A stretch of 64,000 nucleotides of DNA from Pithys albifrons albifrons (GCF_047495875.1 NC_092497.1:34355375-34419374), one strand, 5' to 3'; counted from the first letter of the stretch, positions 28,460-43,928 are shown. Notes: a model not told the origin generated them from the letters alone. Numbers and translations are program-made.

Positions 28460-29374
28460 GAAATTTTCCCATCAGAGGAAGGAAAAAGAAGCAATTATAT
28501 TGTAAAAGAAGGCTTGGAAAAAAGGAACGAGTACATTATAGTCCTTGGAAACATTCCTTGTTCAGACAACACATTCTCAAATCCAAATGCAAAGCAGTTG
28601 ATCAGCATGGGTAGGGAAGAGAGATAAAGGGGTAAAATATGTTCAATAGAACTTTATTCCTTTAAAAAATATGTTACTTAGTTATTTTCTAGGTACAGGG
28701 TACTAAATAATACTGTAGCATGCCAGCTGATTTTTGCAGACAATCATGATAAGTTAACATTGTGTCTAGTCTAATAAGATAACCTTACAAAGTAGCAAGA
28801 TTTGGCAAGCTGGCCAATGTCAAGGAAAGCCTCAGGAGAAGAATTTGGCATAAATATTTCCACCTATTTCCTATTTTCTTTACTGATATTGATGGCCACA
28901 CATGAAAGTTATTAAGCAAGAGAAACACAGAGGTGAGTAAAAGTACCTTGGTCTGTGCTAACAGGAAAACTGTTGATTTTTTTTGGAATCAGACTGTGAG
29001 GAATTAGGTGGGATTCATTAATGGAAACCATAACCTCAGATATATCATTAGGAAAATTAATTAATGGAATAGATTACTGCATGTAAGACTGACAGATAAT
29101 TATTTCCTCCAGTTGAACTAAGAGAATTAAATTCTAATACAAAATATATAGTAAGTGTAATTATACTTTTCATGATCTAATGTTATAATAGTTTCCAGCA
29201 GACAATTAACAATGGAATCTTTAGTTGTGGAAATAAAAATTACAATTACATTATTATAGGACACATGGATTTGGAACAAAACAGAAAATATGTACATTTC
29301 CATATTGTCAATAGAACTGACTAGGCCATTAATTGCATTTCTGCAACCATATAGAACAAAAATTCCCCAGCAGA

Positions 29375-29428
29375 CTGAATTTTGCTAATGCCATGGAATT
29401 GCTGAATTTTGCTAATGCCGTGGAGTTG
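29375..29428 (+). repeat. 27-bp tandem duplication, two copies
   Basis: Copies at 29375-29401 and 29402-29428 match at 25 of 27 positions. Both start CTGAATTTTGCTAATGCC, and both differences are A to G. Confidence 0.93.
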
Positions 29429-31857
29429 CTAACTAACCCCCTTAAATCAGTAATGTGAATAGCTTAGGGTGCAGCAGATAGCTGAGATTAGATACCCTTG
29501 GTTAACAAGATCAATTACTAAAGTGACCTTTCCTTCAGTCTTCATGTAAATACAGATGATCCTGCAACAAGACTGTGGTATTTAGATCTCTGTCAGTCTC
29601 ATATTTTCTTCACAAGTGACTCATCCATTAATATGGAAGAAACACAATTAACAGTTGTGCTTGGTAACATTTACATTGTTTTTACATCAGATTTTCAGCT
29701 TTAACAACTGCAAAAATATTTGAAGGAGATGTGGATAAGCATTAACTTTATTAATAACTTTTGCAAATAAATTGGTTGATTAAAAAATACAGAAAAATTA
29801 ATAAAATCTGACTGACTCTATATAACTTGACTCTTAGTAGTTAAAAAATAACATGTATGAGTTCATCAAATTTTATTCTAGCAAGTTATTACACTAGGTC
29901 TCAAAGCAATTATCAAACTAATATAAGTGATTTCATTCCTATTAAAAGCAATATACTGAACAATTTCAAAATGTATTCCGTTCATCAGTGGGCCAGTTAA
30001 GACCATATTACTGTGATGCATTTTGCACTGCATTTGTGACACAGAAAAATCTTTAATAATCTTTCATTAATTGGTGGGCCTGCATTTCATGTCAACTTCT
30101 TTAAAGGATTGCTCTTTACAGAACTAAAATTTCTTTGATCATGGGTTTTCAAAGTTAGATGGAAGATAGCTATTTAAAAAGCTTTGGTGAGTTAAACACG
30201 TTCATCCTCATTGAATGCATTCCAGTAATACATTTAATATGCACAGTAAAAAGTATGTTTTCAGCTGCAAAAAACCCAAAGTTTTCTTCAATGTTATCTG
30301 CTTAACCTTTCTTATGGAAACATTAAAGAACATCAGTAGAATTCCAATGAACATAAACAGTTACTTAGACAGCCTTGCCAACATTCAGATCCCCAGAACG
30401 TTATTCAGCACATTTGGAAATCAATCAAATAAAAATGTATTTTTGTTACTTTAAAATATGTCAGATTTTAGAAAAGGGACCTTAAAAGCCATTAGGACTT
30501 TTGAGAGGGAATAGAGATAATCCTATAACTTTCATAAACCATGAAAAGGCAGCAAACATTGTTTCTGTTACAGTAAATTAATTCTTAGAAACTATTTACA
30601 GAATTTAAGAGATGGTATCTCACACATAGAAAAAGGTGAAATAACTCAGAAAACACTTATCGAAAGCACACTTAAATCAATCAGTGTATTTTCACTGACT
30701 ATTCAGTGGAACTTGGATGAGGCCAAGGTGTTAAGAAGAAATACCTTATACAGAATCAGTCTGGTTTCAGTCTAAGTGAGAGGTTTTAACTTGAATTCGG
30801 TGAGAATTACATTAAATCTATTTTTTATGTGGGCATCCCTCTTTGATGGAACCAGTCTTAAATTTGAAATGTCTGCAGTGCTAGAATCATATTTAAGTTA
30901 CCAAAGAGAAACACAGGAGCAGTGTTAGAATGCAGATCACAAAATGTTCTCTGATTAAATTTGCTTTGCAGAAATGCAATAAATTCTGAATATGTTTATT
31001 TTTTTCACTGAGGCTCTCATCTAGAGTACTTTATTGAGGCAGCTGTTCTTGAGTTACAGAATAGTAATTCTGCCTCTCGGGAACTTTGGCTTTTGCCCTG
31101 GGGCACTGGAGTCCAACTTGCAAGTGTCTGGCTATTTGACTGATGATGGGCACAGTTATGTTTTAAGAGAATACTTGACAAAAAGTGAAGGAACAATTTG
31201 AATCAAATGGCACTCTTGCTGACTACTGCTGTGCTGGTTTGGGGATCAAAAGGGCATAATGGTGCAAACTTGATGATTTATCATTTCATAGTTCTATGCT
31301 GATATCGGTCAGGTCAGTCTGTAGGTTTTGCAATGCAAAACTGTATTTGTGCTTCCTAACTTGCCCTGCTTTGTTGACACATAACAGCTGAACTCTTGTA
31401 TCCTATCTGTACACCACTCCCCCAAAAAAGGGCTAAATCATATGCTATTAGCAGTGATCATTTCTACACTTGATGGGTATCAATCATCGAATTTCAGGGT
31501 AATATAACAGTGGTTTGGACAAGATTTCCATCTAAATTTTATATCTTCCTCCAGATAGCAGAAGATTTGAGGAACAACAAAAATACTTGTTAAGATTCTA
31601 ACAAAAAATGACAAGGCCAGATATTCTGCTACAAGATTGAATGAAATTAATTTTTAATATGGATAAAAATGGCCTTAAAGGTGTTTATTTATAATTTAAT
31701 ATAAACTTTGAAAGTGATGACAAAAGAATTCTCATGTAGTTACCACTTAACATGTTAAGCGATGGCAAAAGAGTAATTTTGAGCATGCCAAAATGAAAAT
31801 TCCCTCTGTAAGAGCAAAAATTAATCAAATGGTCATAAAAAATGAGTGTTTTGCACA

Positions 31858-32453
31858 TGTCCTAGTTCAGCAGCTGGAACCAGTTCATCACTGTGTGGAT
31901 GTGACCAAAGCTGCGTTTTCTAAACCCTCTGTCATTTCTCATGAACTGTCAACAATGGACCACTTGCAGCAGATGCCCAAGGCACACCTGACCCCTCAGG
32001 CTGCAAGCTGGGTGCTAAAGAATCCTGTGAGATAGGAGCTCCCCTGGGGGAGGTACTGGATTTTCCCACCTGAACCTGAAGGTATATAATCTTGGAGTTT
32101 GGAGACTTCTGAGACCCCTCAATGGATCCAGCGGAATACCAGAACCTCGACAGCACTGTGACCACGACTCTCGACCAGACAGCGACCATCGTCTGCATCA
32201 CAGGGGTTTTTTTCCCTTCCTTTTACTTTGGACTCAGAGGAACCACGTGGGGGTCTCAGCACAAGGGCTACTGAACACCATTGTGTTTCTGCCCTGGGGT
32301 GTTGGATTATACTTCTGGGGTTTGTGGGTTAAAGCCATTTTCTCTTCGTGTCATTGCATTTATTGTAATATTTTTATTAAATTGTGACTCTGCCTTATAG
32401 TCTCTTTTATGTTGGGTTCATTTATTCTGCTGGTTTAACTGTAAACCAGCACA
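31858..32453 (+). mobile_element. Solo LTR (596 bp) with 5-bp target duplication GCACA
   Basis: The element begins TGTCCTAGTTCAG and ends AAACCAGCACA. It is flanked on both sides by GCACA (31853-31857 and 32454-32458), the target duplication length expected for ERV-L and ERV1 elements. A TATA box (TATATAAT, about 32083-32090) and an ATTAAA polyadenylation signal (32376-32381) set the + orientation, the same as TRPM3. The last 24 bases can form a GCTGGTTT/AAACCAGC hairpin. No internal retroviral sequence adjoins, so this is an LTR-LTR recombination product. The 80- and 89-codon frames here are not genes. Confidence 0.85.
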
Positions 32454-33507
32454 GCACAGATGAAAAATCACAATTTTTGTACGATTGCAAAAAACTTCTA
32501 AAATATTAAATCTTATCTGTGATGATTTAAATTTTAATTTACTTGAAAAAACCCTGTTTTGGATTTATTTTTTCCTAAATTCCCTCTTAATAGAGTAAAA
32601 TGATCATAAATATAGAGGGATTTTGCCTTCAGTATAAAGAGCAACTTTTATTGCAGTTGTTTGCAATAAAAAGTGTCCGTTTTTCAAATAAATGGAAGAA
32701 AAGATTTCTTCCAAATTTCTGATTCACTAGATAGACTTATATTTGTTGAAATTCAGAGGTCTTAATTTGGAAGAAGAGTAATGCATAGGCTTTAGAAGGT
32801 AGGGGCAATAACATCATACATTCTGTGACAGAAAAATAATACAAATAATCAAAAAACCCTGTCACTGTGTCTGGTTTAGATAATACACATCTGATGCCAT
32901 TTGTGTCTCCATCTTAGTATCATCCTGGATAATTCAATGGCTTCTGTTTTCGTCATATTTGTATGGCTATTGCTAGCATGAATTGACCTTGTCTTCTTAA
33001 GACTACCAGTCTGTCTTCATGAAAAAACAGAGGAAGGTACCAGTGATTCCAAAACAAGATCTTCATAGTTTGTTCAACAAAGTTTTCATGTAGGCCCCAT
33101 GAAGGATGCTTCTATGAATGCCTCCATTTGCCCTTTGCAACTTCAGTTCTGCCTAAAGACAAGCAAAAGGGAATCGGGTTCTGTCTTCTTACATCCCCTC
33201 AGGTGTGTTCAAACTCTGAGACTACTCAATTCCCAATTTAACAACTATTAACATCTCAATCTGGTCAGTGGGATTAGGTGCCAAACAAGATTTTTCTCCT
33301 ACATAGGAAATGGAATGTGTAGCTACTGAGTAGGCAGTGCATCTATATATCAGCTTAAAGATACATTTTGCCAGACATGAATCCTGCATTTTCTCTGACC
33401 ATTAGGTGCTACAAATTTGCCTGGCTGCTGCAGAGAAGATTACGGATTCGCTGGAGCAAATGTGCATTCCCAAGTTCTTATTCAGCTTTTAGTTTGGTTG
33501 CGCCCAT

Positions 33508-33525
33508 CCCCCCCCCCCCCCCCCC
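33508..33525 (+). repeat. C18 homopolymer
   Basis: Eighteen consecutive cytosines; the minus strand is poly-G. Length is probably variable and base-calling unreliable here. Confidence 0.95.
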
Positions 33526-34754
33526 AAGTATTTCTGCTTCCAGAAATGTTCACTGTGCAACAACCCATTCTTGCAAAAACTCCTGTCTATGAGCAATTTC
33601 CTCTGGAAACCATCAGGTCCTTATTTCTTATTCAACTAGAAAGGAATCTACTTTGTTATCAAATGATATTACCAAAAAAGAATAAACTTTTGGCAAGAAA
33701 TACCAATTAGACATGTCAGAAAGGGACAAAATTATTACATAATAGATGTGGATATTATCCTACCTGGCACATTACAATAGATAAGGTAGAACTAGGTACT
33801 CCTCTGAATGAAAGTAGAAAAGCTTCTGTTATTCACCTGATGTCTGTGCTAACAACCCATCAAGGGGAAGACTACTGAAGTTGCTCAACAGGCATTGATT
33901 TAGTCAAGTTTGATAGATGGGTGACAATCTGTAACCTATTTTATTTTATTTAGAGTGTCTTTTCAGATCTTACAGCTATAAGAAATTTTTTTTCCTTCTG
34001 CAGCCTGTTTCTGCTATGTAACTAGAAATCAAAAAAGTATTATCTGCCCTATCATGGATTTTGTGAAACTCTTCATACATCAGCAACAGAAAGAGCAGGA
34101 GAAAGAGCCAAAATAAAAGCTTGTCAGAGAGACAGGTGTACAAATGACATGGTAGTACTATAGAAATTTTGAAGACAGTAGTTATCTTTGAGCACAGAGA
34201 AATGGGTATAATCTGCCCTGGTGCAAAATGCTGCAGCTGTAGCACAGAATAGCCAACAACTAAAAATGCTTCAATTTGTTTCAGAGCTCTTTTAGGGTCT
34301 AGTGTCTTGTTAGGCAAGTTCATGAATCTCTCCAAATCAGTCTGTAAGTGATAGCATTCTTTCATCTGAAAAGTACTTCTTCAGCAGTCTTGTTCAGTTT
34401 AAACTTTAGCGTGCTTGAACAAATGACCATGTTTCTGTTATTTCCTATCTTTTGAGAGTTTGACTTTGTTAACTTGAAAGTGAGGTACAAGTGAATACAG
34501 AGTTGTGAGTCTGACTACCTAAGTCAACTTTGGCAGACTGCTTTTATTTTTGTTCCAGTTTTTTCTTGTTTATAAGACATTAACCTTTCAAGCATTGCTA
34601 AGAATTTTGAAACAATTAATGTCTTAATTTCCTAAATAAAGAAAGTTATAGGGGCTGTGAATTTCAAGTGTTCCATTGCTCCTAGTTTCCTAACTTGCCT
34701 TTTTCAATGATCTGTTGGACATGGTTCATATGTATTAGAAACTACTGAATATAA

Positions 34755-37952
<3,198 letters not shown>

Positions 37953-38502
37953 TGAACATAGATCCTTTCCAATATCTATAAATCTTCCATTTATTTTTTC
38001 CTGTCATCAACAATTTCTCTTAAAACTATTGTCTGCAGCAAAAAAAATAATATATACACAGGTTGTCCATTATGATTGATGGTGCTTTTAACATGGCAAC
38101 AATAAAAATTCCTGCTCTGTATGTTCTTTAAATTATAAAGAAATTTCATTAAAAGCTATTCTTGGAAATATATTAAAGATTCACCCTTAGAACTCTACAA
38201 ACCCTGAGAAATGCCTAAGAAAACACTGATTACAAAGCTTGAAGTCTGATTTATGTTTAAACAATACTATGGTGATTTGGTTAAATTCAGAATTGCATTT
38301 TTATTAATGTGATTTTGTATATTTATGGCCAGACTTGATGAACGAAGATTTGGGAAGGGCTCTTCCCACATGGGTGTGCCTTTCCAGCCTGAGCAGTGGA
38401 TTTTATAGGTGAGGCACAGCATGTGCAGAACTGGTCCCACCATTTAAGTCCTCAGGTCCATCTCCCACGGCTGAGGAAGGTTGGACAGTCCTCGGGACTG
38501 TC

Positions 38503-38562
38503 ACAGCACCCGGTACTAACCAGGGCTGATCCTGCTGAGCATCCAAGATCTGACAGGATCGG
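38503..38562 (-). repeat. 5S rRNA-derived segment with internal deletion
   Basis: The minus strand carries AGCAGGATCAGCCCTGG then TTAGTAC, followed at once by CGGGTGCTGT. This matches 5S rRNA positions from the CCGATC...GATCTCGGAAGC region through GCCTGGTTAGTAC. About 25 bases covering most of the C box are then missing, and the alignment resumes at the CGGGTGCTGT 3' end. The repeated TAC at the junction suggests deletion between short direct repeats. It is not a functional 5S gene. Confidence 0.75.
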
Positions 38563-38593
38563 ATGGCAGGGAGGCATTGAACTGTCCAGGGAC

Positions 38594-38666
38594 GGTCCCC
38601 AGTGAGACTCGAACTCAGGACCTTGCGATTCAGAGTCCAGAGTGCTCTCCTTTATGCCATGGGACC
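38594..38666 (-). pseudogene. tRNA-Gln(CTG)-like sequence, degenerate SINE head
   Basis: The 73-nt stretch opens GGTCCCATGGCATAAAGG, carries ACTCTGGACTCTGAATC at the anticodon arm (anticodon CTG) and ends in TGGGGACC, which pairs with the start for six of seven acceptor positions. The anticodon stem no longer pairs well on its 3' side, and no CCA or terminator context makes it a working tRNA. It serves as the promoter-bearing head of the SINE. Confidence 0.75.
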
Positions 38667-41600
38667 ACCCTAATAAAATTTTGAAGGGTCTTATAAATGT
38701 ATTGTAGATAAGATCAGAACTTTATTCACCTTCAATCACTTTCTGAGACAGGGTTGGTGTTCCTCATACTCTTTCATATCATTCTTCTCTTTTAAAACTA
38801 TACTATCACTGAGAAAGATTAACCTCCTGATTTTAAATACATTAATAGTTCACCTGCCATGGTTATATGTTACCTGAAGTTTTTCTGAGCCCATTTCTTT
38901 TCTCACCTCTGCTTCATTCCCAAAAAATCTGCCTGAGAAACACTGGCTAACTTTGAGTGGAGAAGATACAGTTTTCATTTTACACAAAGAACTTTTTCTT
39001 TTCTGGGTAAGTCTAACCCATCCTCCTCTGTATGTTCCTCCATGAGCAAGTTGAGAAGAGAAAGAAAATTCAAATATTAGTTAGTTCAGAGGAATTACAA
39101 TGAGTATGAAGTAAATAATTTAACTGGCGTTCATTGCAATTTGCTATTAAAGTACAGCCATTAGAGGGAATCATATCAGCATGAGGTTTTGTACTTTAAT
39201 ACCACACAAACAAGCAGGCTAGGACTTTGCAACAGTAATTGAGTCACTAATGAACTCTTCTGAGAGGCAGTGCAAAAGGTGACTAGCAAAAATAGTTAAA
39301 AATGTACTGTATGTTCTTAAAGAAGTGCAATACACACATCAATTTCAAATAAGCTGTGTTTAGTGACTATGCATGGATTCTGGAAACTTTGCAACAAAGA
39401 AGTCAAGAAATAACATCAGATTAGCTATGGATTTTAAAACATTGCTGTTCCTTCATTACTTATTTCCACCTATTGGTAAGCTACCTACTTTTGTTCTCTT
39501 GTGGTCATCAACTGTTATAGGGGATCTGGACCCTTCTTTTGCAGAAAGAGCTAAAGTCAGGAGTTGATTTCCCGAGTGTTCCACCTAACTGGGACAGTTT
39601 CCCTGATTTCTTTAAACAATGATTTCCTCTAAATATCCTTTGAATTTAATAGGAAACCAAAAAGTTTTAAGATAATTTTATTTAAAAAAAACAAAAATTA
39701 CTGGTTGAATCAAAAAAATGTTAATGCTCACTGTGATCTTAGACAGAAAGTGGCAGAAGTTTAATATAAAATTAAGAATAATAATTTGAATGGGGTCTTC
39801 CATTAATGCAGAAACAATTTTCTCAATAAGGATTACAATTACAGGGTCATCACTAAGGACAAAAATATTTCAAAATGTAACTTTTCTTCTGAACCTCCTA
39901 GCCCCTAATAGTTTCATAAAATTTTTGATCAAAGATAGGATGTAATGCTTAAACACTTCTGGTTTTATTAGTCTCTAATGCACTTGTAATGATACTGCTT
40001 TATGCTTACCAATACCAAACTTCATCTTTCATTTTAGTGCCTTGTCAGGCTGCTTTATGAAGACTTTAGTCCACTGAGATATCTGTAATCTTTTCACACC
40101 CTGATTAAGCACAAATCCTTTACAACTATGTTGAACAGAATATGACACAGCTTCAAGTAGGCCATATAAGTCACTAAATCTTCTCAGTAATGGCCTTTAC
40201 AAAAATTAACTTTTCATTCTTATTGTTTTCCCTCCCTTCCCCCTAGATTTTCTCAGTTACTTATGCCTCAAAAGACTTTCTCTCTTAATTCAGTGCATGC
40301 AGTTTCTTTAGAAGCATTTGGTGAGAAATCTGTTTTGGAAGCACTTTAAAAATCAAAGTGTACTACATTGACTGGCTCATTAGAGGTGAGTGCTGTGAAA
40401 TGAACCAAGATGTGGAAATATAAATAATACCCCAAGCATGTAAAATTAACCATCATTAAGCAAGAAACAAAGGGTAGAAAGGATTATACAGAGGGAAAAA
40501 ATGTCAGCCGATAGTAAAAGGCTTGTCAAACTCTAACATCAATGTGAATTTATGCCTATATGCACTGTGTCTAGCTGAATATCTATCAGAACTCAAGAGA
40601 TATCAAAACATACTTTTCCAGCATCAGATAGTCACAGAAAACTGTCATAGTCATGGGATTTAGAGAGACAGTAGGGGACAGGAGCAGGGAGCTGTTGTTA
40701 CTACACATGTCCCAGCGCATGTTGCCTCTTTGTGCCTCGTGGCAAGTCAGGAGTGCTCAGCAGAAGTGCACCTTTGCTGATGCTTCAGCCCATGCCTGGC
40801 CTATATGGATCTAGAATTCATAGCTGAGGGATTTTATTGTATTTACTAGTCTATCCAAATCAGTCAGCCTTTGTGAATCCCAAGGGCTTTCCTCAGAGCC
40901 CTAAAGGAAACTCACCAAGTTAAAGAAAATATTACTGTTGTTTTCTATTTGTTATACTGTGATGATTAAAGATCCCTAAAGAGGCATGTCTTACTCCAGT
41001 ACTGTAAAAGGAATATAGCAGAAAATAGTGCACCTCATAACACTGTTAGATTCCAATTTAAAAACAAAACACATGAGGGAGTTAGTTGACTTATTTCCTC
41101 ATATTTTCTGGTAGAACTGAGAATGTAAAAAAGCTTGTTCAGTCTTGTAGAAAACTGTGATTATAAACAAGTTTCTTCCTACATACAGAGCCATTCTCTC
41201 TTCTAAAAGAGTAAATCTTTGTAGCATGCATGTCTTTACTTTCAGGGTCTGTTCAATACTCATTTGGGTTTAAAACCTTCACCTCAGTTGGAGACCTTGG
41301 GCAGAGATAAGGACTGACATATTTGTAACATATATGGAGAATTTGGACCATGGTGCTTCCAGGATCCTCTGAATTAAAGCAGGAACCACACTGTTACCTG
41401 ATGTGCCCCAGAGAAATGAGGCTGCAGAGGTGGCTTGATTTGAACAACAGCTGTTACTTTTCAAGAAGTAAAGCATGCATCTCTTTCTTTTATCACCACT
41501 ACTCTGAGCACACTGTCTTAAATTCTTTGTCTTCACCTAGACTGCTCAGATTCATGCACTGGTTCACATGTCACTTGCATGCTCATTGTCATGGTATGTT

Positions 41601-41866
41601 ACCCTAAGAGATTTTTCAAGTGCTATCCCTATGTTGAGTATCATGTGCCCACAGGTAATCCAAGCAGAACAACAGTGCTTTTAATTCAAGCTTGCTGCTA
41701 CCTCAGATTGCAAAGGCAACTGCGGGGGTTAGTCAAGCTCCTCACCTATTGACAGAATGCTCTCAGCCCATGTAACATGACTACTGCTTCCCAGCATGGC
41801 TGCTGTTGCATTCATTAAACTGTATTTGGAGGGGCTGTCTTGAGCGTAAATGCTTCATTTCAGTGC

Positions 41867-41988
41867 AAAGTTGGATGGGGCTTTGAGAAATGTGATCTAG
41901 TAGAAAGTGTCCCTGCTCATGACAGAGGTATTGCAACTAGGTGATCTTTTAACATCATTTTCAACCCAAACTGTTACATGATTCTACT
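41867..41988 (+). mobile_element. CR1 LINE 3' tail, old and diverged
   Basis: GTTGGATGGGGCTTTGAGAA, GTGATCTAGTAGAAAGTGTC, CCCTGCTCATG and CAACCCAAACTGTTACATGA follow the order of a CR1 3' end in the + direction, ending near ATGATTCTA. Many substitutions indicate great age. Confidence 0.8.
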
Positions 41989-43901
41989 TGTGCAGAAAGA
42001 GAATAAGAAGACAGCTTAAAGTCAAAATTTTTTCCAACCATTTAACTTGCCTGTAAAATGCAAGGGATTGAAAAGAACCAAGGAATGGGAACTGCAAGAG
42101 TCAGAAATCAAAAATCTGCTGAGTGTTGTGGAAAAGCAAGTGACTTCAAGGAAATAGCCTCAAACCTTAGGATTTTCTTTCCTTTCTGAAGATTTTGCTT
42201 ATCCTTTAATCAGACAAAGCTAACAGTGTGGTTTGTACAATGTTATGGTTAAAAAAGAAATTCAGTTGCTTAACTGTGAATGCTGTGAACAGTTCAATTG
42301 AAAATAATTGCAGTCTCATTTTGGCCTCTATAAAATTTTTTAATTTTGAGATTCACCTTGTAGCTAAACACAGAATGAAAGCATAACCTTCTGACCTGTA
42401 CTGCAGCAACCTTACTGAGTCAATGTGTGAAACCTTTGGTGCTGCAGCTCATTAGAACTGCAGATCAAGCTGTCACGGCTAGAAAGTTTTGAGTTGTGGC
42501 TCTCAGGAACAAACCTACAAACTGTTGATAGAATTGCCTGCACAGCAGCTTCAAATCATAGAATGAATGGGCAACCTCTACTGTCAGACCTTGCTCGTAT
42601 GTACTATCCATTTATTGAGATATAGGATGGGTATCAGTTTAACAAATCTCACTGTTTTAGTTTGATTTTTAGGGGGGTGTGAGAGAGAACCTTTTTCTTT
42701 GTGGCATGGGACACACGGTTTCTGTATCTGTAGAAGCTAGCTAATGAACATGCTTCAGCAGCATATGGATATTTGTTGTTATATGCACCCATAGAATAAC
42801 ATGTTACAAATGAAACACCAAAAGAAATCTGAGACAAAGCTATCGCTTGTTCTCACAGTGTAGTGCCCTGCCTTGCTGCTGGCCAGCTTCCTCTTGGTTT
42901 TCTCAGGTCTCCTTCCTCTCCATGTCAGGAGGAACAGCTTACAGAGTACTCTATGCATAACAGTTGATAACAACAAAGGAAGTTTAAGAGTAATATATAG
43001 AAAATCTCTGATTAAAGAATTATTAATGCATATTATTTGTAAATAATTATGTTACAATTAGAGATCTCACTAGAATTACAAAAACAAAGGCTTAGAAAGC
43101 AATCAATAAATTATTATTTTCTCTCTGCAAGCATTTATATCATATTTTGAGTATACACTTTTGTGCATTAAAAGCACCAAATAGGAAAAATTAAAAATGC
43201 CAGAACTGTGAATGAAATTCCTTACAGATGAAGGATAACCCAGTTGAGCTTTCCAACAAGTCACCTGAGAACTTCTTCAGCTAGTAGTTCATTTTACAAA
43301 TTTTCAAGAGTTTCGTCTCTCCAAAAAGACAAGACATACATAAGCAAGGCAGGGAACAGTATTGCCAGAAGATCTTTGAAGGATCAGCCAGGATCCCTTG
43401 ACTCAATACCAACTGTTTTGCCATGTTAGTACAATACTACTTATGTTAATGGAGATCTACCAAAATAGGTGACTTTCAAATGTTGCCTGGTGCTATTATT
43501 TGGTCTCCTTGGTGGCAATGAGCAGGATACTCTGCAACAGAGTCTCTATCTGCAGCAGAGTTTATCCTGATGAAATCAAATCAATGGAAATGTAACAAAC
43601 TCCTCACTGAATGGAAACTTTCTTAAGTTGCTGTGAACATAAATAACTGCCTTTGTAGTAATGCTAAGAATGGGCAAATAGGGATTTGTCTAAGAAAATT
43701 GAAAATGTAGTGTAATTTCATGTGTACCCATGGAACTTTCCTGTATGTGTGTGTTTGTGGAGGATCTTTTGTGCTGATGGCTTGGAATGAGCCAAAACTG
43801 GAGGCATGGTGCTGGGTGGGATCTAGAAAAGAAGAATCAAAGAGTTCAATCAGAATGTAGTGAGAAGTTACTGCAATGCAATTAAAAGTAATCAGCAGAC
43901 A

Positions 43902-43928
43902 GGGTATGGGGGGGAGGGGGGAACAGGG
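43902..43928 (+). other. Canonical G-quadruplex motif in intron, sense strand
   Basis: Four guanine runs (3, 7, 6 and 3) separated by TAT, A and AACA satisfy the G3+N1-7 rule. It lies 316 bases before exon E on the transcribed-RNA sense strand, so it could fold in pre-mRNA as well as DNA. Confidence 0.75.

Larger units (their letters stand above)
24802..28460 (-). mobile_element. 5'-truncated endogenous retroelement, antisense to TRPM3, gag only
   Basis: Read on the minus strand the order is: broken proline-rich upstream gag, intact gag ORF of 414 codons, about 860 bases of non-coding sequence, polypurine tract, and a 219-bp LTR starting TGTTGCAGCC and ending TTTGCAACA. No second LTR copy or primer-binding site could be found on the gag side, so the 5' end is lost and the right border near 28460 is only approximate. 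No protease, polymerase or envelope frame is present. Capsid style, the major homology region and the PPPY motif suggest a beta-like (ERV-K) avian retrovirus. The intact gag ORF implies a fairly recent insertion or a non-autonomous element. Confidence 0.85.
38331..38668 (-). mobile_element. SINE-like retroposon: tRNA-Gln-like head joined to 5S rRNA-like body
   Basis: On the minus strand, a 73-nt tRNA-like head (38594-38666) is followed after about 30 bases by a 60-nt 5S rRNA-like segment (38503-38562), then about 170 bases of unrecognised body and tail ending near GTTCATCAAGTCTGGCC. The head keeps RNA polymerase III A-box (TGGCATAAAGG, 38649-38659) and B-box (GTTCGAGTC, 38606-38614) sequences. 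The GC content is well above the surrounding intron. A short hairpin (GACAGTCC/GGACTGTC) lies at about 38484-38502. No clear target duplication was seen. Composite tRNA/5S SINEs are known (AmnSINE1 has 5S before tRNA); here the tRNA part comes first. I cannot name the family. Confidence 0.75.

Noticed and set aside
31227..32456. One 1.23-kb element bounded by a 14-bp inverted repeat
   Set aside because: No target duplication fits these borders, whereas 31858-32453 has TG...CA ends and an exact 5-bp duplication.
38594..38666. A functional tRNA-Gln gene
   Set aside because: The anticodon stem is broken on the 3' side, and the sequence runs into a 5S-like body, so it is a SINE head.
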